Source of the DNA: CAUZIZ01 sp965222655
GTDB lineage: Bacteria > Acidobacteriota > UBA6911 > RPQK01 > JAJDTT01
Direction: 5' to 3'
Assembly (NCBI GenBank): GCA_965222655.1
Contig: CBDCUP010000006.1
Span: forward strand, 496,001 to 560,000
Length of the DNA stretch: 64,000 bases
Shown here: positions 7,737 through 16,595 of the stretch, piece after piece
Numbering within the stretch: the first letter of the stretch is position 1
Layout of the letters: the number at the start of each line of letters is the position of its first letter
Position numbers and translations under genes: made by a program
The notes under the pieces: generated by a model
The model's input: only the letters and a program-made list of their open reading frames with translations
What the model was told of the DNA's origin: nothing
Database searches by the model: none

Positions 7737-8597
7737 GTGGTGAAAAGCAAGACGGGGCGAGAGTTTGTCTGTTCTCTTCTGGTTTTGGTTGCGATCGGGG
7801 CGGTCATCGTCCTCGTTCAGCCGACGTTGGCGCTGCTGGGGTCGGTGAATGCGCAAGGGGTTTCCAAGCCAATGGGGAACGGCTTTAGCCTCACCTTCTC
7901 CAAGGCCTTCTCGCCGTCCACAATCGGTTCCGGGACCCCTCCTAACGCGAGCACTAGTACTCTCACCTTCACCCTCACGAACCCGGAATCGACGCCGGCG
8001 TCGGACCTGGCGTTTACTGACACCCTGCCGTCCGGGATAACGATCGCCACTCCGGCCAGCGCCTTTACCGACTGCACCAACGCCACTCTCAGCGCTCCGG
8101 ACGGGGGCACCACCATCACGTTCTCAGGCGGCACACTGGGAGCCGATCTCGATACGTGTACCGCCAGCGTCAACGTGGCGGGAACCATGACGGCGATGAA
8201 CCCGCCGATTAGCCTCATGGGCACGATCGGCGGTGTGGGAGCCTCTGGAAGTTCGGCGACCGCCACCTTGACCGTGTCCGACGCGCGGCCCGGGTTCAGC
8301 AAGGCTTTCTCGCCCGACACAATCCCCCCGGGGGGCACCAGTACCCTGACGTTTACCATCGACAACAACGACGAAGTACTGAAGTCCTCTCTGAGCTTCA
8401 CCGACCCCCTGCCGGCCGGGATGGTCATCGCCACACCCCCACCAACGCTGCTAACACCTGCGGCGGAACTCTCACCGCCGTCCCCGGAACGTCCGTCATC
8501 ACCCTGGGTCTTGGCATTCTCACGGGGAGCTCGAGCTGTACCATCAGCGTCGACGTCACCACCACCACCACCGGCGTGTTCGTCAACACCACGCTAG
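7737..8597 (+). CDS. DUF11-repeat surface protein, N-terminal part (frameshifted)
   Basis: This segment is the beginning of a giant secreted protein. Its GTG start is preceded by a GGAGG ribosome-binding site, and residues 12-40 form a signal peptide (SLLVLVAIGAVIVLV). Two immunoglobulin-like modules follow, each with the pattern FSKAFSPxTI, STLTFTxxN and LxFTDxLPxGxxIATP. Homologous reading stops at about 8438, inside a run of five C residues (8436-8440), and resumes one base back in the frame of the next entry. The residues after that point (PPPTLLTPAAELSPP and on) are out-of-frame translation. One C appears to be missing, or the ribosome slips by -1 there. Confidence 0.75.
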   Translation: MVKSKTGREFVCSLLVLVAIGAVIVLVQPTLALLGSVNAQGVSKPMGNGFSLTFSKAFSPSTIGSGTPPNASTSTLTFTLTNPESTPASDLAFTDTLPSGITIATPASAFTDCTNATLSAPDGGTTITFSGGTLGADLDTCTASVNVAGTMTAMNPPISLMGTIGGVGASGSSATATLTVSDARPGFSKAFSPDTIPPGGTSTLTFTIDNNDEVLKSSLSFTDPLPAGMVIATPPPTLLTPAAELSPPSPERPSSPWVLAFSRGARAVPSASTSPPPPPACSSTPR

Positions 8598-11500
8598 ATT
8601 TGACGAATGGCTCTCCGCCGATATCGAGCGGCTTCGCCACCGCAGCGCTCGACGTGCCGGTCGAGTTTCTCGACAAGGTCTTCCTCGATGACCCCGTGGG
8701 CCCAGGCAACAGCGTCACCCTCCAGTTCACCATTCAGAACCCGAGCCGCACCGAGGCGGCCACCAGCATCGCCTTCACCGACGACCTGACCTTCCTCATG
8801 GACCTCACCGCCGTCGGGCTGCCGCTGACAGAGGCCTGCGATCCGGACGGCCCGGCGGGGAGCCCCGGGACCGGCACGCTTTCGGGGACGACCTCCCTCA
8901 GCTTCGCCGGTGGCAGTCTCCCGGCCGAGGGATCGTGCACCTTCTCGGTCGCGCTCGACGTTCCCGGTGGCGCCACACCTGCCACCTACACCAACACCAC
9001 GACCGCCATCACCGCCACGATCGATGGAGAGGTTGTCGTCGGCAATACAGCGACCGACGAGCTCGTGGTCACTCTCGCCCCAACACTCACCAAGGAGTTC
9101 CTGACCAACCCGGTGGGTGCCGGGGGAACGACGACCCTGCGTTTCACCATCACCAACAACAGCTCGACGTTGAGCCTCGAAGACATCGAATTCGAAGATG
9201 TCTTCGACGACGTGCTCCCAACGGCTTCGGACGTGCCGACCAATCCCGTCTGTGGGGGGACTGCCTCCTTTACGCCGTTCTTCGACGGCGGCGAGGATGT
9301 TGGCAACTTTCCGGCGAAGTTCACGCTCACCGGCGCCAGCCTCAGTGCCTCAGAATCCTGCACCATCGATGTTACTCTGGACGTCGTCACCAACGCGACG
9401 ACAGGAACCTACCCCAACACCACCAGTCCGATCTCCGGTCTCCTCGACGGCGAAGAGTCGGTCGAAGGTTTTCCCGCATCGGACGATCTGATGGTGGTCG
9501 GCGGTCCGTCGCTGATCAAGGAGTTCACCGACGACCTGACCTTCCTCACCGACCTCACCGCCGTCGGGCTGCCGCTGACGGAGGCCTGCGATCCGGATGG
9601 CCCGGGAGGGAGCCCCGGCACGGGTACGCTGTCGGGTACCACCTTGCTGGACTTCTCCGGCGCCACGCTGGCCCCGGGAGAGTCGTGTACCTTCTCGGTC
9701 ACGCTCGACGTTCCCGGGACCGCCCCCCCCGGACTTCACACCAATACCAGCGGCACCGTCACCGCCACGGAGGGCGGGATCGCCGTGACCGGGAACCCCG
9801 CCAGCGAGGACCTTCGCATCGTCGGCCTGACGCTGACCAAGGAGTTTCTCGACGACCCGGTCCTCCCCGGCGAGACGGTCACTCTCGAGTTCGTGATCGA
9901 GAACGTCAGCCCGACCGAGACCGCTACGGCCATCACGATCTACGACGACATGAGCACGATTCTCGGCCCGCCCGGCAGCCCGGGGGACGACATCACGGGG
10001 GACGGTGTGACAGTGTCGGATGTCTGCGGCTCGGGCAACGGCACCTTGACTTGGGCTTCCCTTGACACCTTCATGACCTTCAGCGGCGGGACCCTGGCGC
10101 CCGGTGAGATGTGCATGTTCAGCGTCGTTCTCGACGTCCCTGCCTCAGCCGTGTCGGGGACCTATCCCAACTCGACCGGCACCAAAACAGGTCCGGGTTT
10201 CTTCGCATTGATGCCCTCGCCTACATTTGTCGTCTTTGACGAAGCAACCGACGAGCTGATCGTCAACAATGAGCTGCTGTCCCTCACCAAGGAATTCACT
10301 GACGACCCGGTGGCTCCGGGTGGCACCGGCACCCTGAAGTTCACCCTCACCAACCTGGATTCCACCGAGATGGTGGAGGACATCGCGTTCACGGACGATC
10401 TCGACGCCGCCCTCGCGGGCCTCGTAGCGACGGGTCTGCCGCCCGCTGCGTGCGGCGGCACCGTGATCACACCCGATGGCGGCATGACGATCGAGCTCAC
10501 CGGCGGCAGCTTGGCGGGAGGCGAGATGTGTATGTTCGACGTCTCGTTCGTGGTTCCGGCAACGGCTTTGTCTGGCACCATCGCCGTCAACACGACCGGC
10601 CCGGTCACCGGCACCACCGCCAATCCTGGCCTCGACGTCACCGGTGGCCCAGCAACCGGCGTGCTGCAGACCGGCAGCATGACCCTCACCAAGTCCTTCG
10701 ACGGTCCGACGGAACCCGGCGGCACCCCGACGCTCACCTTCACCATCGAGAACCTGAGCGCCTCGACCGTCACCGATCTCGCCTTCGCCGACGACCTGAC
10801 CTTCCTCACCGACCTCACCGCCGTCGGGCTGCCGCTGATGGAGGCCTGCGATCCGGATGGGCCGGGGGGAAGCCCCGGCACGGGCACGCTGTCGGGCACC
10901 ACGTTGCTGAATTTCTCCGGCGCCACGCTGGCCCCGGGAGAGTCGTGCACGTTCGACATCGATCTGTTGGTCCCGGGGACGGATTTGGCCGGCAGCTTCG
11001 TCAACACGACCAGCAGCCTGACGGTCTTGGACGGCCTCCCGGTGGCCATCCCGGCGACCGCCAACTTGACCGTGAACCCGGTGGCGGACCTGTCGGTGAC
11101 CAAGGGCGATGGGGTGACGACAGCGGTTCCCGGCCAAACGACGCTGATCTACACAATCATCGCGACGAACAGCGGCCCCAGCACTGATCCCTCGGTGACG
11201 CTCATGGACACCTTCCCCTCGGACCTCACCTGCACCTTCACGAGTGCGGCGGCGGGAGGCGCCACCGGCAACACCGCTTCCGGCTCCGGAAATCTGTCTG
11301 AGACGCTCAACATGCCGCCGGGCAGCATGGTGACCTACACGGTCATGTGCACCATCGATTCGGCCGCCACGGGAACCCTTTCCAATACGGCCACCATCTC
11401 TGGCTCGGTCACCGACAACACGTCAGGCAACGACAGCGCCACCGACAGCAACACCGTACTCACTCCTCAGACGGATTTGGCCATCGTCAAGGACGACGCG

Positions 11501-12703
11501 GGGGCGACCTTCGTACCCGGCAGCAACATCACCTATACGCTGACCGTGACCAACAACGGTCCATCGGACTCGACCGGCGGTACGGTTACCGACGTTCTGC
11601 CGGCCGGCGTCACCTTCGTCTCGTCGCCAACGGGCTGCACCGAGGCGGGCGGTACCGTCACCTGCACCGTCCCAGCACTCGCCAACACTGCCAACTTCGT
11701 CCACACCTTTATCGTAATGGTCGATGCCGGACAGACCGCGACCATCATCAACACCGCCACCGTTGCGGCCAACGAGACCGATCCGGTCGCCGCCAACGAC
11801 AGTGCAAGCGAAGCCACTCCGCTTTTAGGGGTAGAGACGGATATGTCCATCAGCAAGGACGACGGCGTGATCTCGGTGGTACCCGGCACCAACTTGACCT
11901 ACACCCTGACCGTGACCAACAACGGCCCATCGAACTCGACCGGCGGTACGGTCACCGACGTCCTGCCGGCCGGCGTCACCTTTGTTTCTTCGCCATCAGG
12001 ATGCACTGAGGTGGGCGGTATGGTCACCTGCCCCGTCCCAGCGCTCACCAGCGGCGACAACGTCGCCCTGACCTTCGTGGTGATGGTCGCTTCGGGACAG
12101 TCTACCCCCATCACCAACACCGCCACCGTCGCGGCCAACGAGACCGATCCGACCGGCGCCAACGACAGTGACGCTCACCTGACGGCGCTAGCTCCGGCGG
12201 AGTCCGATCTGTCGATCGACAAGGACTCCGGCGGGAACTCGGTGATGCCCGGCGCACAGCTGACCTTCACCCTGACCGTCACCAACAACGGGCCCTCGGA
12301 CTCCAGCGGTGGCACGGTCACCGACGTGCTGCCGGCCGGACTGACCTTCGTTTCCTCCGACTCGGGCTGCACTGAGGCGGGCGGTACGGTGAGCTGTCCC
12401 TTCGGCGCCATCGCGAACGGCGACAACGTCGCCCTGACCTTTGTGGTGATGGTCGCTGCGGAACACTCGACCCCTATCACCAACACCGCTACTGTCGCGG
12501 GCAACGAGAGCGATCCCGACAGTAGCAACAACAGCGCGACCGCTGGGGCGGTGAGCGTCGGCGTATCGGCCATTCCACTGCTGTCGGAGTGGGGAATCCT
12601 ACTGCTGACCGCTCTGCTGGCGCTTCTAGCCTGCTGGAAGCTTCAGGCTGTAGACCTGACGCGGGGACACGGGAAACAGGACCCGGGAGACAGGAGACGG
12701 TAG
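8576..12703 (+). CDS. DUF11-repeat surface protein with IPTL-CTERM, main part
   Basis: About 1375 residues, with homologous sequence continuing upstream in this frame to 8438 (TNAANTCGGTLTAVPGTSVITLG), so the intact protein would have about 1650 residues. The first part repeats a 110-residue module (LTKEFxDDPVxPGGTxTLxFTIxN and so on). From about 11,090 there are four DUF11 modules with ITYTLTVTNNGPSDSxGGTVTDVLPAGVTFVS. The C-terminus is IPLLSEWGILLLTALLALLACWK, an IPTL-CTERM sorting signal: a short motif, a transmembrane helix and a few charged residues. Proteins of this build are exported and anchored at the surface by an exosortase-like enzyme. Composition is rich in Thr, Gly, Ser and Asp with almost no Lys. 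Function is probably adhesive or structural. Confidence 0.85.
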   Translation: MFVNTTLDLTNGSPPISSGFATAALDVPVEFLDKVFLDDPVGPGNSVTLQFTIQNPSRTEAATSIAFTDDLTFLMDLTAVGLPLTEACDPDGPAGSPGTGTLSGTTSLSFAGGSLPAEGSCTFSVALDVPGGATPATYTNTTTAITATIDGEVVVGNTATDELVVTLAPTLTKEFLTNPVGAGGTTTLRFTITNNSSTLSLEDIEFEDVFDDVLPTASDVPTNPVCGGTASFTPFFDGGEDVGNFPAKFTLTGASLSASESCTIDVTLDVVTNATTGTYPNTTSPISGLLDGEESVEGFPASDDLMVVGGPSLIKEFTDDLTFLTDLTAVGLPLTEACDPDGPGGSPGTGTLSGTTLLDFSGATLAPGESCTFSVTLDVPGTAPPGLHTNTSGTVTATEGGIAVTGNPASEDLRIVGLTLTKEFLDDPVLPGETVTLEFVIENVSPTETATAITIYDDMSTILGPPGSPGDDITGDGVTVSDVCGSGNGTLTWASLDTFMTFSGGTLAPGEMCMFSVVLDVPASAVSGTYPNSTGTKTGPGFFALMPSPTFVVFDEATDELIVNNELLSLTKEFTDDPVAPGGTGTLKFTLTNLDSTEMVEDIAFTDDLDAALAGLVATGLPPAACGGTVITPDGGMTIELTGGSLAGGEMCMFDVSFVVPATALSGTIAVNTTGPVTGTTANPGLDVTGGPATGVLQTGSMTLTKSFDGPTEPGGTPTLTFTIENLSASTVTDLAFADDLTFLTDLTAVGLPLMEACDPDGPGGSPGTGTLSGTTLLNFSGATLAPGESCTFDIDLLVPGTDLAGSFVNTTSSLTVLDGLPVAIPATANLTVNPVADLSVTKGDGVTTAVPGQTTLIYTIIATNSGPSTDPSVTLMDTFPSDLTCTFTSAAAGGATGNTASGSGNLSETLNMPPGSMVTYTVMCTIDSAATGTLSNTATISGSVTDNTSGNDSATDSNTVLTPQTDLAIVKDDAGATFVPGSNITYTLTVTNNGPSDSTGGTVTDVLPAGVTFVSSPTGCTEAGGTVTCTVPALANTANFVHTFIVMVDAGQTATIINTATVAANETDPVAANDSASEATPLLGVETDMSISKDDGVISVVPGTNLTYTLTVTNNGPSNSTGGTVTDVLPAGVTFVSSPSGCTEVGGMVTCPVPALTSGDNVALTFVVMVASGQSTPITNTATVAANETDPTGANDSDAHLTALAPAESDLSIDKDSGGNSVMPGAQLTFTLTVTNNGPSDSSGGTVTDVLPAGLTFVSSDSGCTEAGGTVSCPFGAIANGDNVALTFVVMVAAEHSTPITNTATVAGNESDPDSSNNSATAGAVSVGVSAIPLLSEWGILLLTALLALLACWKLQAVDLTRGHGKQDPGDRRR
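8777..10990 (+). repeat. Three near-identical copies of a DUF11-protein submodule
   Basis: A segment of about 190 bp encoding DDLTFLTDLTAVGLPL, then EACDPDGPGGSPGTGTLSGT and a CTF cysteine block, occurs near 8777-8970, 9528-9720 and 10,788-10,980 with few base differences. In the middle copy the usual 30-residue stretch between KEF and DDLTFL is absent, so LIKEFT joins directly to DDLTFL. This looks like an in-frame deletion between short repeats. Confidence 0.85.
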
Positions 12704-13107
12704 ACCAGGAGGCGAGAATCCGATAACCGAGCCGGCAATCAATAGGAAATTCCTTTTAGATTGCGTTCTTGGTGACGGGCCCGCGCCTCCTCCCTGGCGT
12801 CGTTTCCTGCGTGAGGCGCTGGCGTAACGGCCAGAATGGCGGACCCGGTGTTCGTTGCGATTGGGGATGTGAGAGCAGACCCGGGCAATCCAGTCCAGGG
12901 CATCTAGGGAACAGAGAAGGTTCAACGATACCTCGACATCACTGACAAGCCCGTCGTGGTTGAAATCGACGGCCACTCAACGGAAGAACTGATTCGGGTT
13001 GGCCCGAGTCTTCACTCCAGATGTCGGGTCAGATCATCCTGAAGATCCCCCTGTAGGGTGAAAGGCCTGGCTGCATTCCAGGCGGCTCGTGAAGTAGGCG
13101 TCGGCCC
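12704..13107. other. Intergenic stretch, no gene recognised
   Basis: About 400 bp between the DUF11 gene and copy B of the insertion sequence. On the minus strand a short frame reads AVDFNHDGLVSDVEVSLNLL (near 12,910-12,975), which resembles one EF-hand-like dockerin half-repeat. It has no second half and no gene context, so I do not call a gene. Confidence 0.5.
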
Positions 13108-14394
13108 CGTAAGGTCAAAATATTAGGTCGTGCCGTGGATCCGTTAGGAAGAAGGCCTTCAGGGTGCCGGAGGATCGGAATCTCGGACGGCTTCCGTCGA
13201 GAATCGGACTCCAGGAAACGGGCTTCCTGTTGTAAAGGGTTTCGCTCCGACACGGCGGCGCTGGCTCGACCCGCTCCACAGTGGTATATCAGGCATCTAA
13301 GCAGCGTTTCGATAATAGTACCGAAGCAGACCACCGAGCCGTTCTCGGCACTGGACTTCCCCCTGGGTCCGGCCTACTTCAGTCCCGGCATCGATGATTC
13401 GGTTCCCGAGTCCCTGGTGGTGCGTTCCTGGTGAAAGTGCTCGCCGAACTCTCTTGAGGACTCGACGCAATGACGCCTCGCCGAAGAAGATCACACGATC
13501 CAGACACTCAGATTTCAGGGAGCGCATGAAGCGCTTAAAACGACTAACTTGATGTCGCTCGACTTCAAGATCTGACGCAACGGCAAGTGCTTCGTGTCAC
13601 GGTCAAGGATAACGTGAGTTGAAAGGCGGAAGAAGCCGTCGACACAGTCGGTCAGGTTCCTTCCGACTTGCTGCATCCATTCGGAGTTGGGGTGAGGCGT
13701 CGCACCCGCGATTTCAATGCACCGGGTCTTTAGATGCATCACGACCAAGATGTAGAAGGTAACCAATCCCGACTGAGTCCAGACTTCAACCGTAGTGAAG
13801 TCTGCAGCCGAGATCGAGTCCCAATGAGCCTTCAAAAAGGTACTCCATGTTGTGCGCCGCTCCCGGTCCGGAGCTGGCTCGATGCCGTGGGCTTTGAGAA
13901 TGTTGCCGACCGTGGTGTCAGAGATGTGATAGCCCACATTGGCCAAGGCACCTTGGATGCGGTCATAACCCCAAGTTGGGTTCTCTTGTGCGAAGCGAAG
14001 AGCCAAGTCGACGATCTGCTGCCGAATGCGTGGTCGACCGATTGATTGCCGCGTAATCGAATGATCCCACTTGCGTGCGATGAGTTCTCCGTGCCAGCGC
14101 AGGAGCGTATCGGGCCTCACGATCCCGGCGAGTTTGTCGAGACTCTTGCGGCCGAGCACGTTGCCTTTGACGGCCAAACGTCGACGCTGGTCGTCGTTGA
14201 GCAGAATCCGACGCTTGCCGAGCTTTTCTCTTAGCACCTGATTCTCAGTCAGCAGATACTCGATCGCGTCCTGCTGGTGTCGATTGATCCAGCTGGCCAA
14301 AATCAGGAGCAGCAGCTGCCAGGGTTTGAGCACGAAGTTCATAATTGACTAGATGACCTTCAGCTTGATGCAATCGAATCTCCAACGGGAGTGA
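13108..14394 (-). mobile_element. Insertion sequence with DDE transposase, copy B (defective)
   Basis: Second copy of the element at 800-2125, in the same orientation, again directly followed by the TPR gene. The outer end at 13,108 lies in unrelated sequence. Its transposase is inactivated by deletions and frameshifts. Confidence 0.65.
13297..14342 (-). pseudogene. DDE transposase, copy B, inactivated
   Basis: Compared with the intact copy, a net 34 bp is missing near 13,534. This removes the codons for PPKSPNLNAHLE, including the catalytic Glu, and shifts the frame. Two further single-base indels (near 13,421 and 13,455) shift the C-terminal part. The remaining N-terminal 265 residues still show both catalytic Asp residues (SAADF and ILDRDTKH). 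The gene cannot make an active transposase. Confidence 0.9.
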
Positions 14395-16032
14395 TTAGTT
14401 CGGCGGCCGGCAGGGTTGGTCCTTTTCGTAACGTTCCAGATTCACCTTGAGACTCTCCACCAGATCGCTTTTCTGGGCCTTTTCTGCTGCGGCGATCATC
14501 CGGCGCTGCCATTGGGCCGCTTCCTCACAGCGACCCAACTCTGCCAGGGCCATCGCCACCGTGACCCCGTGGCTGACCGACTTACTGGCCTTGAAAACCA
14601 GCAGCTCCAGGTCCAGGGCCCTGGCTCCGTCTCGCAGATCCAGATCGGGAGAGGAGGCCAGGAACAGTGCCAGGGTATGAGCCCGGCCACGTGAGGGAAA
14701 ACGCCTGTTGGCCTGCTCCAGCTGGTCTAGAGCCTCGCGGAACCTTTTCTTGGCTACCAGCAGGTTGACCTGCTGCAATAGCGCTTCCTCGTTGGCGGGA
14801 TCCGATTGAAGCAGTCGAGAGAACTCCGTCAGCGCCTGCTCCAACTGCCCGGTATCGCGAAACGCCTGTGCTAGAAGGAATCGCGCGCCTGAATCCTCCG
14901 GGTAGGCCCCGAGGGCCACCTGTAGATGGGGTACGGCTTCAGACGGGCGATTGGATCCCGCTAGCAAAAAGCCCAGATTGTAGTGTGCCGTCGGGTGCTC
15001 GGGATCCAATCGAAGTACTTCCCGAAACTGCTCCACCGCGGCCTCTATCTTTCCCAACTGCGCCCAGGAAGTACCCAGATTGACGCGTGCCGGGATGCTG
15101 GTCGGCTTGGCGGCGACCGCCTTGTCAAACTCGGCAGCGGCCTCGGAAAGGCGTCCGGCGGCGAAGGCCATGCGCCCCCTTATCAAATGAACCCGCTCGC
15201 CCCGCAGCAAATCCTTCAGCTCATCCAGCAGCGGATCAGCGACCCGAATACCAACGGTTCCCCGCTGCTTCAGATGGGTTTCTGCTCGTTCCAGATCTCC
15301 CAGCCCTCGGTAGGCCAGGGCGAGGGAGTAGTGGATCCGGTTGCCTGCGGGAGCGCTTGCCAAAGCCTTCTCGAAGTGTCCCACGGCATCGGCATATTTT
15401 CCACTGGATAGGGCCAGCTGTCCCAGGCCGAAGTGAGCCGCGCCGCAGTTGGAGTCGATCTTCAGCGCCTGCTCAAACTGGACGGCCGCCTCCGTCGGAC
15501 GATTCTGCTGCACCAACACGTCTCCCAGGTGGACGGGGAGCGACAGAGATTCGGAACGCAGTTTCCTGGCATGGGTGTAGTAGACAGCAGCCTCCGACAG
15601 ACGGCCCGTCTTGTGGTAGAGATACCCCAGGAGATAGATCCAGCGAAATTCCTGTGGGGCGATTCGATTGGCGTTGAGGTAGCAGACCTCGGCTGCATCG
15701 CTCAAGGAATAGGCATGATACATCTGTCCCAGCTGTCCATAGGCTTCGCCCAGCTCGGCTTCGGTCGTCTCCAGATTCCCAGCCAGGGCGGCCAGCTGCT
15801 TCTGGAAGAACTGGAGCTGCTCGCGTACGTCTGGATCCAGGTTTTCCATCTCTGGAAAGCGCAGAGAAAGCAGGCCCACCCTGGGAGCGCTCAAGCTGGC
15901 CTCAGAGGACTGTGATTGGGCCTGGACGTCGTAGATGCCGGTGGTCAGGCCGATCAGCACAACGGTTGAGACAGATAGACAGAAACGCCTTGTCAGTTCC
16001 GCTCGCAGCCGGCCTCCCTTATTCAGGAACAC
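14395..16032 (-). CDS. Secreted tetratricopeptide-repeat protein, copy B
   Basis: A 545-residue TPR protein. The GTG start at 16,032 has GAGGAGG six bases upstream. The N-terminus, with hydrophobic segment FCLSVSTVVLIGLTTGI, is a signal peptide unrelated to that of copy A. From SAPRVGLLSLRFPEM onward the two proteins are almost identical. One codon differs in length near the C-terminus (GRAHT versus GRTAHT). The expected operon partner, the UnbV protein at 18,255-20,126, lies upstream but is separated by the IS110 element and two palindromic repeats. This probably changed transcription of the TPR gene. Confidence 0.85.
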   Translation of the reverse strand: MFLNKGGRLRAELTRRFCLSVSTVVLIGLTTGIYDVQAQSQSSEASLSAPRVGLLSLRFPEMENLDPDVREQLQFFQKQLAALAGNLETTEAELGEAYGQLGQMYHAYSLSDAAEVCYLNANRIAPQEFRWIYLLGYLYHKTGRLSEAAVYYTHARKLRSESLSLPVHLGDVLVQQNRPTEAAVQFEQALKIDSNCGAAHFGLGQLALSSGKYADAVGHFEKALASAPAGNRIHYSLALAYRGLGDLERAETHLKQRGTVGIRVADPLLDELKDLLRGERVHLIRGRMAFAAGRLSEAAAEFDKAVAAKPTSIPARVNLGTSWAQLGKIEAAVEQFREVLRLDPEHPTAHYNLGFLLAGSNRPSEAVPHLQVALGAYPEDSGARFLLAQAFRDTGQLEQALTEFSRLLQSDPANEEALLQQVNLLVAKKRFREALDQLEQANRRFPSRGRAHTLALFLASSPDLDLRDGARALDLELLVFKASKSVSHGVTVAMALAELGRCEEAAQWQRRMIAAAEKAQKSDLVESLKVNLERYEKDQPCRPPN

Positions 16033-16060
16033 AATTCTCCTCCTCAGTTCAGGGTACCCT

Positions 16061-16132
16061 CGGTTTACGCCGAAGGCGTTACCGCGCGAAGCCCAGGGTT
16101 GGCGATGCGGAGCGAAGCGAGCTACCCTGGGG
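16061..16132. repeat. Intergenic palindromic repeat, uninterrupted copy
   Basis: Read on the minus strand, it runs from CCCCAGGGTAGCTCGCTTCG through CATCGCCAACCCTGGGCTTC to ACGCCTTCGGCGTAAACC. It matches, in opposite orientation, the sequence that flanks the IS110 element (16,230-16,261 joined to 17,929-17,960). It therefore serves as the empty-site reference for that insertion. Confidence 0.9.
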
Positions 16133-16382
16133 CAAGGATCGTTGTACCCTTACCCCAACGGGGTTATTGCCGACCCACGACGAGTTTGCAGCAACGCTTA
16201 CAGCGTAGGAATCGACAAGACGACTTCAACCCAGGGTAGCTCGCTTCGCATCGCCAACCCTTATAGTTGGGAAGGTACTGAGATCGGGAAGATGGGAGCG
16301 GCAAGTAGCCGTAGCCGCCTTTCTTTCTTTTTTGCTACTTTTTTCTTTCTTTGTGGAAGGTGTGGATGGTGTGCAAAAGTGT

Positions 16383-16549
16383 GGAGTCGGGAGCTCGATA
16401 GTCGACTCCCAGGACGCTCGGGTCCGTCACGAATGCCAACCCTTATCGGGAGGACGATTAAGCCCAGACTTTCGGACGGACCCTGGGCCGGATTTGGACG
16501 AATACTCAGATGCTGTCCGCTCAGGAGGACTTCTATAAGGAATTCGCCG
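16383..16549 (+). ncRNA. Predicted IS110 bridge RNA
   Basis: A 5' hairpin pairs 16,383-16,389 with 16,403-16,409 (GGAGTCG/CGACTCC). The target-binding loop is closed by a 9-bp stem, 16,420-16,428 with 16,475-16,483. Inside are GCCAACCCT (16,435-16,443), identical to the left target at 16,253-16,261, a small ATCG/CGAT hairpin, and AGCCCAG (16,461-16,467), complementary to the right target CTGGGCT at 17,929. A second loop, stem 16,499-16,503 with 16,542-16,546, holds CAGATGCT (16,507-16,514), close to the element's right end CAGATGTCT, and CTATAAG (16,533-16,539), complementary to the left end CTTATAG. This is the known layout of bridge-RNA guides. RNA ends are estimates. Confidence 0.85.
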
Positions 16550-16595
16550 CCCCCGGTTTGCGTCCGACGAAACACCAGAGAAGGGGAGAGGAGCC

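Larger units (their letters stand above)
13108..15890. repeat. Large direct repeat, copy B
   Basis: Partner of the repeat at 800-3640. The segment between the transposase start and the TPR stop codon is base-for-base the same in both copies, so the association of the insertion sequence with the TPR gene predates the duplication. Confidence 0.85.

Noticed and set aside
8935..10065. 376-residue plus-strand frame rich in Arg and His inside the DUF11 gene
   Set aside because: Out-of-frame reading of a Thr/Gly/Asp-rich repeat gene; the composition is typical of a +1 shadow.
12626..12976. Possible dockerin-like protein on the minus strand
   Set aside because: Only one half-repeat (DFNHDGLVSDVEVSLNLL) is visible and the rest is low-complexity. 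It is too little to call a gene.
16308..16360. T-rich stretch TTTCTTTCTTTTTTGCTACT as a terminator
   Set aside because: It lies inside the IS110 left end, lacks a preceding GC hairpin on the plus strand, and is better read as a leader of the bridge-RNA region.
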